64,000 nucleotides of DNA from Fulvia fulva (lineage: Eukaryota; Ascomycota; Dothideomycetes; Mycosphaerellales; Mycosphaerellaceae): positions 310,001 through 374,000 of the forward strand of contig NC_063021.1 of assembly GCF_020509005.1 (NCBI RefSeq), given 5' to 3'. Shown in pieces: positions 13,032 to 25,200 of the stretch. The translations under genes were made by a program, and so were the position numbers. How positions within the stretch are numbered: the first letter of the stretch is position 1; each line of letters starts with the position of its first letter. The notes under the pieces were generated by a model that saw only the letters and a program-made list of their open reading frames with translations, was not told the origin of the DNA and did not search any database.

Positions 13032-14053
13032 ATGTCTTTAAACAATAAGACATTTAATATTACGCATCTAAGGGGCCAATCTAATTATGAATTTTGGGCC
13101 CTAAAGATAAAAGCGTACCTTACGAAAGAAGGCCTAAATAGGGCTATAGAGGAACCTATTACGGATGATGAAGAAATTAAAAACAAAGCGCTCGCCGTTA
13201 TTAGGTTATCTATCGAGGACGGGCTTCTTCTATAAATTCAAAATAAGAATACGGCCCTAGAAGCGTAGAATTCCTTAGAGGACTTATATAGTCCTAAAGG
13301 ATTTAATTCCTCGTTCTTACTTTTAAGAGAGCTATTTAATACTACGCTCTCTAAGAGTAATAACTCGGTAGAAAAATATACGACTACGATTTGCCGTCTA
13401 TACGACGACCTTAAATCTAAAGGCGTCGAGTTGCCTAAGACCGCTATAGTAGCGTAGACTTTAAATAATCTCACGGACGAATACGAGTCGTTTGTTACCT
13501 CTATTAGTCAAAGCCTAAGAGCTAATATAGAGGCTTATTCTCTCGAAGAATTGTTTAGTAATTTGCTAGACGAATCGCAAAGATATAGCGCTAAAGATAA
13601 GGAAGATTACGCTTTATTTGTCGGCAATTCTTCTAAAGAAAAGCCTAAGAGATACGGGCCGAAACGGCCGGGAAATAAAGGTCCTAAACACGCTAATTCG
13701 AATAAAGTATGTTCCTATTACAATAAAAAGGGACATATCGAATCTACGTGTTTTAGAAAGAATCCTAATCTAAGAAATAAGACTTTGAAGAAAAAGGATA
13801 AGGATTCTCAGGAGGATAGCGACGCGCTATTCACTAACTCTAACGAAGTTAGCGAAGTCGAAGTACTATTCTCTAATATAGAGGACTTGGTCGGCGAAGA
13901 ATTAAATAATACCGCCGTTTTAAGCGTAAATAGCGATAATAATCGCGATGAAAGCGCTAGAAGTACCGAGTTCATTCTAGACTCGGGCGCTTCCCGGCAT
14001 ATTATAGCAAATAGAGACTATTTCACTACATTCCGGGATACTACTACCGTATT
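13032..14053 (+). pseudogene. Copia B gag (UBN2-like) and start of protease, truncated
   Basis: The ATG at 13,032 opens a gag protein beginning MSLNNKTFNITHLRGQSNY, with the hydrophobic NYEFW pattern typical of copia gag (UBN2/DUF4219 type). A few RIP stops interrupt the frame around 13,236-13,550. Further on there is a CX2CX4HX4C zinc knuckle (CSYYNKKGHIESTC, about 13,710-13,751), followed by the protease active-site motif LDSGAS near 13,977-13,994. The frame then runs into the LTR of the neighbouring element and is cut off. Confidence 0.75.
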
Positions 14054-14559
14054 TATTAAAAGGTGCTTGTGGCGGAAGCTAGCCTTAGGATATTCGTAGA
14101 TAGTCGTAATAAGCCGAGTATAATAGTCGAGGCTGTAGTAGTTAAGAGTAGTAGACTTGCTTTATTGCTTATCCTATCTAGAGGGCTTATTCTACTCTTA
14201 TTTATTTTCGATTATAGACTCCTAGAACCTTCTATACTACGTAATCTATTACGTAGTATATTTATAATAAGAAGCGGATTTGTAAGAAGTTATATCTCGT
14301 AGATTCTATTAAATTCTATAGCTTGTCTTCTAGACTACCTAGAGCGTTTTAGATTTTATTATAAGTAGAACATCGCTAGTTCTAAAGATATTATAAGCCG
14401 GTAGTCCGGCGCTAGCCTATTACGGCCTAGACAAGCATTTCTGTATGATCCTAGCAATGCTAGGAGCTTACAGGTTGTTAGAATCTATCGGATTTAATAG
14501 TCTACCGCTTGATAATAGTATATCTTGCTAAGTAGCTATATAAAGCTTATAAACTAATA
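14054..14559 (-). repeat. 3' LTR of copia B
   Basis: This 506-bp LTR matches 20,580-21,085 in the same orientation. Its outer end directly abuts the truncated gag of the inverted B copy at 14,053. Confidence 0.85.
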
Positions 14560-14715
14560 GTCCGGCGCTAGCCTATTACGGCCTAGACAAGCATTTCCGT
14601 ACGATCCTAGCGATACTAGGAGCTTACGGGTTGTTAGAATCTATCGGATTTGATAGTCTACCGCTTTATAATAGTATATCTCGCTAAGTAGCTATATAAA
14701 GCTTATAAACTAATA
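14560..14715 (-). repeat. Tandem 156-bp duplication of the start of the copia B LTR
   Basis: In element orientation the first 156 bp of the LTR occur twice in a row before the LTR continues. The extra piece runs from the TATTAGTTTA terminus to a point inside U3, and the full LTR follows at once at 14,559. Confidence 0.8.
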
Positions 14716-15722
14716 CACCCCTATAAGCTTTATATCGATACTACCTATTAAGGCGAGAATACCTTTCTACTAAGGGGTTTTGAGGCTAAAGAGACGACTC
14801 TCTCCTTCTTTAGGTAAATAGCCTATTTCCTATACTCTTTTCTGAAGTATAGATAGCGATAAGATATTAAGTACGCGCGATTTTAAGAGAGTCTATAGGA
14901 TATACCGTCCTCCTAGTCGGATATAATCCTTAAGCTAGGTTAAAGACCTCTTCTTAACTATAGTAAAGCTTCGCTATAGTTATTCCTTATAGACTTAAAA
15001 CGTCGTTCCTAATTTTTTAGGATTAAGGTACTTTTTATAGGGGTAACCCTACCGTTTTAGCAACTTTACGCCTTAAAACCTAAAACGTTTCAGTATTCCT
15101 ATCACTATAAGGTAGGTACGTACTTCGCTATTTCTGGATAATTCTAAGCTCTTAAGTACATAATAGTACTTTAGCTCGAATTGCCTCTTAATATCACTTT
15201 ATAAAAGTAATACGTTAAAAACGGCTTATTTCAGGGTTAATAACAGCTCTTTACCCTACTAGACTACAAAACCTTTTAGGTATACTTAAGTAAAGTATCC
15301 TAAATCTCGGTTGATAGTAGTAGGATTAGCCGTTATTTTATAATCGAGTTTCTAAAATTTGAAAATTATGACTTTCTCTAAAGGCGTCTCTCTAGAGAAA
15401 AACAATGAAAGTACCAACTAATTACTATTACCCCTAACTAAGTTCTAGGATTAAGGCCTATACATAGCTCCATAATTAAGGGCCGTTTTACGCCGATTAA
15501 CGCCTTATAGAGTACTTCGTCTCGTTGAAAAACCTTTTATAAAGGAAAAAGAGTACGAAGGTTTTCTAAACTAACTAGTCTCGTTAAAAACCTAGATAGG
15601 GATCACAACCTAAATGGGATAAAAGAGTACTAGTATGATATAAGAACTAGCCGTAAATAAGGTCCTGTAGCCTCTTAAAATTCGGCGAGTCTAGAGCTTT
15701 AGTTAAAATATCCGCTATTTCT

Positions 15723-18700
15723 TCATTCGTAGGGATATACTCTAGACTTATCACTTTTTTCTTGAACGCACTCTCGAACTAAGTGATATTGTATATCGAT
15801 ATGCTTTGTCTTGGCGTAGTGTTCGGGATTATGAGCTAGTTCTATCGCGGATTTAGAATCCGTAAGAATAGTATTAAGGCCCGTACTAATTCCTCTCTCG
15901 AGATATATATCTCCTAAGAATAAGAACTCTTTTATAGTCTCTTTTAGGGCCATATATTCGGCTTCGTAACTCGATAGCGCGACCGAGTTTTATAGGATAC
16001 TACGCCAACTTATAGGCGCTTTAGGTCCTATAGTAAAAATATATCCCGTAGTACTTTTTCTAGTCGTAAGATCACGCCCCCCCCCCCAATCGGCATTGCT
16101 ATAGCCTAATAATAGGGGTGACAATTGCGCTTTATAGACTAGTTTTAGCTCGTAAGCCTTAGGATCGTTCAAGTATTTCCAAATCCTATTTAGGGCTTTA
16201 AAATGTAAGCTATCGGGATTAGAGGCAAATTTAGCTACTTGCCCTACGGCGTAGCCTATATCTAGCCTTATTTTAGTAGCTAGATAAATTAAGAACCCTA
16301 CTTCGGCTTGAAATAGCCGAGTATCCTCTAAACTAGCTTGTTCCTTATTCTTTTCTAGACGTAGGCTATTTTCTATAGGGCTACTAACCGGATTAAGACC
16401 TCTCTTATTAAATCTAGTAAGGATCTTATCTAAATACCCTTTTTGACTTAGAGTAATAGACTTATTTTCGCGATTACGCGTTACTTCAATCCCTAGATAG
16501 TAGTTTACGTCGCCTAAATCACTTAGTTCTAGCGACTTAGAGAGGTTATCATTAAGTTCCCTAACTAGTCCTTCGTTAGGACTAAATTCAAGCATACTGT
16601 CTACTTAGCACGTTATTATAATGCCCGTATTAGCGTTTTTTAACGCTGCCTCGTCTTTCTTAAGCGGAACAAAGCCTAGCTTTTGAAGTATAGACTTAAG
16701 GTATCAGTACTATTGTCTAGAGGCTTGTTTTAAGCCGTATAATGCCGTATTTAGACGGCAATCTCTCGGAGTATTATCCTCAAAACCTAAGGGCTGTTCG
16801 ATATATAATTCTTTATCTATAGGGCTATTAGGGAAAGCTAGTTTAACGTCCTATTGCTTTATTTCCAAATTATTGTAAGCCGTAAAATAGAATAACAAAC
16901 GCCAAGTTTCGGGTCGATAAGTATTACTAAATGTCTCGTCGTAGTCTACTCCGAATATTTGTTTAAAGCCCTTTACGACCCACCGACTCTTATATTTAAT
17001 TATATTGCCTTTAGCGTCGGTTTTAGTCTTATAAACCCACCGTCCTTTAAGGGCTACGCGATCCTTAGGAAGGTTAACTAAGTCCCAAGTTTTTGGCTTA
17101 TTTAAGTCGCCTATTTCGGATTTCATAGACTCTAGCCATTTGACTCTATTAGGACTAGTAATCGCGTCTTTATAAGTAATAGGATTGGCGGTCTGCCCGC
17201 TATAATTAGCGAGTAGCGCTAGCTCGTCCTCTAATCCGTCGTCTTCTAAAGTCTTAGAACTATTAGATTCTAACGGATTATTAGAAATTAATAGGTGATT
17301 AGAAATCAACGGGCCGTCTAATTCCTTATTCGCCTCTATAGATATAGGGTCTACGTCGTTGTTCATATTTTCTAGAGGACTAGAATGAGTAGTATCAGCC
17401 CTATTTTGCGAATTTATAGAAGGAGTAGCGCTAAAATTGCTATTATCGAGGTTGATAGCGGGACTAAGAGCCTCTACGCTTCCGGAAGTATTTCTCCTAG
17501 ATGTATCTAAGCGTAGTCTCTTATTACTCGGCTCGTTTTGCTTCGTAGCTATTTTATTTCGCTCGCTAGAAGCTTTAATATCCTCGCTAATTCTTAAATT
17601 ATTGGTTACCTCGAATTCGCTAACTATAGCGGGTTCTTCGGATTGAGGACTATCTAAAAAGGTTCCTTCTAAGACTCTTACGTCTCTAGAAAAGACTACT
17701 TTTCTAGAGTCTAGATCTAATAGTTTATAGTTACCGTAGTCAGTATAACCTAATAGAATAGCCTTTTTCGCCCTAGTTTCGAGTTTCTTAGGACTCGGAT
17801 TACGATAATAGGCGATAGATCCGAAAATTTTAATATCATTAAGGTCGGGTTTAGTCCCGTACCTAACTTTGTACGGAGATTTAAAGCCTAAGCTAGAATG
17901 CGGCGTACGATTATAGATAAAAATCGCCACTAAAACGGCTTCTCCCCAAAAATATTTAGGTAGCCTAGACTCGTATAACATAGCTCGTACTTTAGACATT
18001 ATAGTACGATTAGGCCTTTCTATTTTAGCGTTTTGCTCCGGACAATACGGCGCGATTAGCTCGCGTATAATACCGCTATTCCGTACTAGTTCTTCGAATT
18101 CTTTAGTTAGAAATTCGAGAGCATTATCCGATTTAAGGATCTTAAGCTTAGGCCTTTTATTATCGGCTACGCTATTAGACGAAGAATTCTCGGTACGTAA
18201 TATATAGGTATAAAAAGAACGAAAAGCGTCGGACTTGGACTTAATTATATCCCCCTCTATAAACCTAGAGTAATGATCAATAAAGCTAATAAAATAACGA
18301 AGTCCGCGATTAGTCCTAGACTCTATAGGACCGTAGATATCGAAACTAACTTTATCTAGGAAGGCTTTAGCTTTCGTGCTCGTATTACTTATTTTATTAA
18401 TTTTGCGCGTAAATTTTGCCCTAAGGTAAACGTCGTAATTTACGAGCCTAGGATCGTTTTTGTCTACCTTTACGCCTCATTTTTCTAAGGCGTTAGGATT
18501 TATATGTCCTAGTCTTTTATGCCAAATTAGCGAATTATTCTCGCTACTAGATAGGGTATAGAACGTACCCTCTTCGTCTTTCGAGTCTTTAGGTAGGCTA
18601 TTATTCGGAGAATAAACGGCTAACTTATATAGCGATTTGTCTTTATTAGCCCGCGTTATAAGGGCATTATTTTCGCTATACAAATCTATAACGCCGTTCT

Positions 18701-19895
18701 TAAGACCGGCATAGCAACTACGAGCATCTAATTGCGCTAGACTTATAAGATTTACGGCAAACTCGGGTGTATAAAGGCAATCCTTAAGAAGAACTACCTT
18801 ATTAGTGTCTTTAAAGCGCATTTTTATATCTCCTTGCCCGTAGGAGACTATTTTCCCGGCGTTACCCCACCGTAATACGGTAGTAGTATCCCGGAATGTA
18901 GTGAAATAGTCTCTGTTTACTATAATATGCCGGGAAGCGCCCGAATCTAGAATGAACTCGGTACTTCTAGCGCTTTTATCGCGACTATTATTGCTATTTG
19001 CGCTTAAAACGGCGGTATTATTTCATTCTTCGCCGCCTAAGTCCTCTATATTAGAGAATAGTACTTCGACTTTGCTAACTTTGTTAGAGTTAGTGAATAG
19101 CGCGTCGCTATCCTCCTTAGAATCCTTATCCTTTTTCTTCAAAGTCTTATTTCTTAGATTAGGATTCTTTCTAAAACACGTAGATTCGATATGTCCCTTT
19201 TTATTGTAATAGGAACATACTTTATTCGAATTAGCGTGTTTAGGACCTTTATTTCCCGGCCGTTTAGGCCCGTATCTCTTGGGCTTTCCTTTAGAAGAAT
19301 TGCCGACGAATAAAGCGTAATCTTCCTTATCTTTAGCGCTATATCTTTGCGATTCGTCTAGCAAATTACTAAACAATTCTTCGAGAGAATAAGCCTCTAT
19401 ATTAGCTCTTAGGCTTTGACTAATAGAGGTAACAAACGACTCGTATTCGTCCGTGAGATTATTTAAAGTCTACGCTACTATAGCGGTCTTAGGCAACTCG
19501 ACGCCTTTAGATTTAAGGTCGTCGTATAGACGGCAAATCGTAGTCGTATATTTTTCTACCGAGTTATTACTCTTAGAGAGCGTAGTATTAAATAGCTCTC
19601 TTAAAAGTAAGAACGAGGAATTAAATCCTTTAGGACTATATAAGTCCTCTAAGGAATTCTACGCTTCTAGGGCCGTATTCTTATTTTGAATTTATAGAAG
19701 AAGCCCGTCCTCGATAGATAACCTAATAACGGCGAGCGCTTTGTTTTTAATTTCTTCATTATCCGTAATAGGTTCCTCTATAGCCCTATTTAGGCCTTCT
19801 TTCGTAAGGTACGCTTTTATCTTTAGGGCCCAAAATTCATAATTAGATTGGCCCCTTAGATGCGTAATATTAAATGTCTTATTGTTTAAAGACAT
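15723..19895 (-). pseudogene. Copia B gag-pol polyprotein, broken by RIP stops
   Basis: The ATG is at 19,895 (MSLNNKTFNI). Surviving blocks from N- to C-terminus are: gag (down to 19,692); zinc knuckle CSYYNKKGHIESTC (within 19,023-19,376); protease/GAG-pre-integrase with the WHKRLGHI motif (18,477-18,821); integrase C-terminus and the N-terminal part of reverse transcriptase, with KGRWVYK and KSRWVVKGF (16,851-17,999); reverse transcriptase thumb and RNase H start, with LGDVNYYLGIE and DIGYAVG (15,990-16,595); and RNase H end with KHIDIQYHLVRE (15,723-15,953). This is the Ty1/copia order, integrase before reverse transcriptase. Several in-frame stops mean no complete polyprotein can be made. 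The G-rich run at 16,077-16,088 falls in the RNase H ADW region and may be an indel site. Confidence 0.85.
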
Positions 19896-20579
19896 CTTAA
19901 AAAAAGCGTCCTTTAGAAAGTAAAGAGCTTTATTTAAAAATCGCTCTTTCCTTTTATAGAGAGATAGGCACAATACTTTAGCTACTTTCGCAGGCTCCCG
20001 CCCTTAGATTTCGCTATTTTTCGTCCTAGCGTATTAGTATACGGATTGCTAGTAGGTTCCTCGTAAGGATTTTATACTACTAGTAACGCTAAAATTCCTA
20101 ATTACTGAGGATAGCGCTCCGAAGGGACTTTGTAACGCCACAGGCTCTCTATAGTTAGATTCGTCGTATATTCCCGATCCGGAAACGGGTTGGTTTGAGT
20201 TTTGAGGTCGTAGGGTTGTCGAGTTATCGAATTTACGAAGTTGTAATAATTATAGTAGGTCATAATCTTCGTAGCTTCGAAATGCGGGGTACTTCCGTAA
20301 ACGGAAGGTTTGCCGAGACTAGCGCTGATTTTTCGCCGGGATGTTAGGATATCCGGGGTGTTTCCCTTTTTAGTATAGCCCGCTTATTTGTAACGCGGGG
20401 AATCCCTGTCCGTGTCGGACCTTCTAGTAGATTCGCGCGATTTTTGCCGTTTCTCGTTTGTTTCCTCGGGTTTCTTCGGTCGCTACGCCGCTTGTCGTAT
20501 ATATAGGGCGTAGTTATCGTTCCTAATCGGTAGGGGCGACTAGGTTCCGTAGGCTAAGAGCTGATCCGGGCTTATAACC

Positions 20580-21085
20580 TATTAAAAGGTGTTCGTAGCG
20601 GAAGCTAGCCATAGGATGTTCGTAGATAGTCGTAATGAGTCGAGTATAATAGTCGAGGTTATAGTAGTTAAGAGTAGTAGACTTGCTTTATTGCTTATCC
20701 TATCTAGAGGGCTTATTTTACTCTTATTTATATTCGATTATAGACTCCTAGAACCTTCTATACTACGTAATCTATTACGTAGTATATTTATAATAAGAAG
20801 CGGATTTGTAAGAAGTTATATCTCGTAGATTCTATTAAATTCTATAGCTTGTCTTCTAGACTACCTAGAGCGTTTTAGATTTTATTATAAGTAGAACATC
20901 GCTAGTTCTAAAGATATTATAAGCCGGTAGTCCGGCGCTAGCCTATTACGGCCTAGACAAGCATTTCCGTACGATCCTAGCGGTACTAGGAGCTTACGGG
21001 TTGTTAGAATCTATCGGATTTGATAGTCTACCGCTTTATAATAGTATATCTTGCTAAGTAGCTATATAAAGCTTATAAACTAATA
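20580..21085 (-). repeat. 5' LTR of copia B
   Basis: This 506-bp LTR reads from its terminus at 21,085 to 20,580 on the minus strand and is followed by the primer-binding site from 20,579. Family C reverse transcriptase sequence starts directly at 21,086. Confidence 0.85.
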
Positions 21086-21563
21086 ATAGGTGCCGTAGGT
21101 ACTAAATACTCGTAGCTCTCTATAGGTAAGTAGGTTAGCGTAGCCCTCTCTCTAGCTATATTTATCTTAGCTAAGTTAGCGTAGACATAGTGTCCTTGAT
21201 CAAGCGTTAAAGTGCCTTAGGACCTGTCTCTTATAATCTTTATTCTAAGGATCTTCGTAGGTTCACTAAGATCTTTAATCTTAAACACTTTTCTAAGCTT
21301 AGCCTTAAACTACTAAACATCTAATAGCTTCGGAGCTATAATAGGTATATCATCTATATAGGTAACGACTATAAGGTCTCTATCCGTATAGATAAGTAGG
21401 TATAGATCTACCTAGGACTAGGTAAATCTAATCTTCTCTAGCTTCGTAATATAGAGCTTGTTCTAGTCTCTAGCTGCTTACTTAAGCCTATAAAGGCTTC
21501 GTAGGACCTTGAACACTATGTTTAGAGGTGCTTTAACTCCTAGGGGTGGGATTATATAGATGT

Positions 21564-21798
21564 TGTTAAGATGTAGTATCTCAAAGGGACTTAACAATTA
21601 GGAAGTGATCTGGTAGCCTAAGGCATCCACGATGACTTAGCTTGTAGGGAGATACCTTCTCTCTCCTTTAGCTTAGATAGACATCTAACACAATCAACAT
21701 ATTAGTTCCTAATATATTGCTATATACTCGTGCTATTAGTTAGTTGAAGATTGATCTCTTACTCCACTCCGCTACTATCTACCCGTACGTATTTAACA
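21564..21798 (+). repeat. 5' LTR of copia A
   Basis: It runs from TGTTAAGATG to ATTTAACA (235 bp), preceded by the duplication gatgt and followed by the primer-binding site GGTTATAAGCC. Confidence 0.9.
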
Positions 21799-22239
21799 GG
21801 TTATAAGCCTAGGTTTATGTAGGAATAAGAGCAACCTATATTAGTATAGGTTACTTATATCCCTTGCTATCGTAGCAGAAAACATCTAGGAATTAGAAGT
21901 CTACCCCGTCTATTCTATTAAGGAGCTTAGTTCGATACTAAGTAATAGGTAACCTAGACAAGGACTCTATACGGCTTACTTAAAGCCAATACCTTAAAGA
22001 TACTCTATAGGCAGAACTGCATCGAGATACTATTAAGAAGGACTTTAAGTAAGTCATTTGAAGCTCTACTAGGAGAGACAGACCTATGTCCTAGCCCCGA
22101 GACCTTATACCGCTCCTTTACTTTACTAAGTAGGCCTTAGTATCTATACCTACGAACTTTCCTATTCTATACTAGAAGCCTTAGCAGAATCTGAGCCACC
22201 ACTTTGGAACATACACACCTTGTTTCATTACATCCAATT

Positions 22240-25200
22240 TATTATAGATCTATACTAAGAGAAGATAGAGGAGAAGGGAGGCAAAATCCCAATTCTTAGG
22301 AGGGACAATTAGAAGAGATAGTTCAACCTTTAGAGATATAAGATAGAGAGCCAATCAGTATTCTTTGCAATTGATGACCTAATAGAAGTGTCTTTTGACA
22401 ACATTAAGGGCAAGACTCTAAAACTCTAAGAAGAGGCTATAACCAAAGAGATCCTCAATACGCTAACATAGACAAGGTACAATGTAGTATATAACTTCAG
22501 TATCCTTAGTAGGATTATAGAAGAAGATGAATTTGAGCTTAAGGGCTTATGTGAATCTGGAAGAGCTGCTAAGAAGTGGGTATATCTCTAGAATAAGTAT
22601 AGCCAGGTGCTACTAACCTATATACATAAGCTCATAAAGCGAATTGTGACCTTTGAGATGAGTAAAGAGTTCACCATCAGATCTGTATAGACACACCTAG
22701 TTTCTCTTAGAAAAAGGATTGCTAATGTTGACCTAGAGGGTCAGCATTATAGGAAAGCTGATGTAAGGATGACCTAGCTCTTAAGCTCACTGCCACCTGA
22801 CTACTATGTAGCTAGGGATACTATTATAGCTTAGCCAAAGATAGATCATGAAAGGACCTTAAAGATCCTTAAAGCTTAAGAAGCCAGGTTAGATCCCTCT
22901 AAGGCTAGGTATAGTATAGCAGCCACCTAGGTCAAGCCCTTAGGTCTAGCAAGACCACTCTCCTGCCTTCTCTATAAGAAGGATCATCTGATCAAGGACT
23001 GCCCTAGTTTGCCTGAGGCAAGAAAGGTCCTTAGATCTCATTCCTAACCACCATCTTCCTAGAATACAACACATGTCAAGAAGAAGAGAACTCCACCACC
23101 CACTTCAAGGAGGACACCAAGAGAGAAGTCCTCTATAGAAGAACTTAAGAAAATGGTGAAGAAACTCAGCTCTGACATACTGTCACTCTAGAAGAACCAG
23201 GCCTAGTCTTATACCTCTAAAGCAAAGAAGACTAGAAAAGGTTTCTTCGCCTAAGAGTCACTATACAGCTCATCCCTAGGAACAATGTCTGATAATGATG
23301 AGTATGATGAAGTGGCTTACTCAACTGCAGAAGTCTAAGGCAAGTTCCCCTCGTCAGAGTGGTTACTTAACTCCTGTGCTTCATCCTATATGACTGACTA
23401 AAGCTGCCTCTTTAGATCTATGACTCCCTTAACAAGGAAGAAATGGATCAAAGTAGAAGGTGGGTTTTTATTGGCCACTCATATTAGGAATGTAGAGATG
23501 AGTAGGAGAGCTAGCAGAAAAGTTGTTTTGGAAGATGTCCTGCTTGTACCTAAGCTAGGAGTGAACCTAGTTTCATAGAACCAGTTTAGTAAGCAGTTTG
23601 GTGTGCAACCTCTATCATTTTCTCTTGTTTCCCCCTCTAGTGAGACTGTTGTCTAGACAAAGCTCCTTAGGGGGGTTCCATTCATTAATGAGATTTCTCC
23701 TCTCCTATAAGAACGGGCACATTACTTATTATGTGCACTACTAATAGAGAATGCCTTTGTGACTGCTCAATCAGAGACCGACCTGAAGCAGTGGGAGCTT
23801 TAGTATAGAAGATTTGCATACTTTGGGAAGAATTTGCTCTAGAATCTTCATAAGGTAACAGACTTGAAAGAACCCATTCCTATCCCTAAGGATGGCTTTC
23901 ACTAGTGCAGAGTATGCTTAATAGCAAAGATAAAGAAGTATAAAGGCAAAGTTATAGAGAGGAGACCTGAAAGAGTTGCCCTTGTATCTATTGACATATA
24001 TAGCCCACTACTAATCTCAAGACTAGGATTCAAATACTGGCTTGAGATTGTTAATAACTTCTCTAGGAAGAAGTGGACCTTTCCTCTTAGGAAAAGAGAA
24101 GATGCTCTAGTTGCTCTCCAGAACTAGAAGATCAAAGCAGAGAGGATATCATTAGCGTAGCTAAAAGCAGTAAGACTTGACAATGCAAAAGAACTTATTG
24201 CATTAGTAAAGCAGTAGGAGAAGGATTTAGGGATTGGGCTCGAGCCGACTAAGGCATACAACTCTCTATAGAATGGACTAGTTGAGAGGTCAATACAAAC
24301 CTCAGAGGACTCTATAAGGGCAATGCTTGAAGAGGCTAAAATGCCGGTTGAATTTTGGCCTAAAGCACTAGAGGCCTAAACTTATATAAGGAACAAACTG
24401 CTAAATGGCCTAGATTACGATAGGTTCAAGGTTTCACTAGATGAGGCTTTTGATAGTATCAAACCGACCATTAACTATTTGAAAGTTTGGGGATGCAAAG
24501 CTGTTGTCTATACAGACACAAGATCCTAACCTCAATAGGCAAGAAGTGACAAGCTAATAAATAGGGGTAAAGAAGCAGTGTTTATTAGGTATATTAAAAA
24601 CATAGCTAAAGCCTAGCTCTTTTAGGAACTAGACATAAGAGCTGTTAAACAACACACATATACAGACTTCTTTAAGGACTAGCCTAGAGGTGATATAGGT
24701 CTCAATGTTCTAATATTAAGTCTACTAAGCAGTGTACTAGCTAGGAAGCCCTTAGGAAGGCCGAGGAAGAACGAATCCTTAGGACAATCTACCTACCATT
24801 TAGGCGTCTATTAGAGCCCCCCCCCGAAATAGATCAGCCAATTAAGAGCCCTAAAGTCGCTTAGCCGAGAAAGCTGTTTGTGTAACTTTACTAGCCTCCG
24901 GAGAACGTAGGGGAATTTCGGAAAATCGATCAGCTAATTAAGAGAAGCTCCCTAGATCCCTAGGAAATAGACGTTACTAGGTCATAAGTGACGGTCCCTA
25001 AACCATCCCTTAGAAAGAGAAAGGCTGACTATGATGTTGAGGGCTATGATATAAAACAGAAAGCCCCAAAATCTATAGTCCCTAAGCCCGAACTAACTAC
25101 TAAAGTGGGAGAAGCAATAGACCTCTTAGAGAACCTTGCTGCTTTTTACTAAGCTTTCTTTGTAGCTATGTAATCAGTAGACAGTTCAATACTATAGGAT

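Larger units (their letters stand above)
11842..14053 (+). mobile_element. Copia family B, partial copy (5' LTR plus gag), inverted relative to the full copy
   Basis: It consists of a 506-bp LTR (11,842-12,347), a primer-binding site (from 12,348), a leader, and gag up to the start of protease. It stops abruptly at 14,053, where the outer end of the minus-strand B element begins. It is an inverted, near-identical copy of 18,874-21,085; positions pair as p and 32,927-p with no net indel over 2,212 bp. I see no target-site duplication matching its left end (ggcgc at 11,837-11,841). Confidence 0.85.
14054..21085 (-). mobile_element. Copia family B, full-length element on the minus strand
   Basis: On the minus strand the order is 5' LTR (20,580-21,085), primer-binding site (20,579 downwards), gag, protease, integrase, reverse transcriptase and RNase H, about 1 kb of non-coding 3' region (14,716-15,722), an extra 156-bp piece of U3 (14,560-14,715) and the 3' LTR (14,054-14,559). 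Bases flanking the two ends do not form a target-site duplication (gtatt and atagg), which points to rearrangement after or during insertion. RIP is moderate: coding blocks of 100-380 codons survive between stops. Confidence 0.85.

Noticed and set aside
13238..13474. 78-codon frame present identically at 13,238-13,474 and 19,453-19,689
   Set aside because: Antisense shadow of copia B gag in both inverted copies.
16077..16088. Long C run, and another at 24,817-24,825
   Set aside because: Homopolymers inside decayed copia sequence. C runs contain no CpA and survive RIP; no further meaning is supported.
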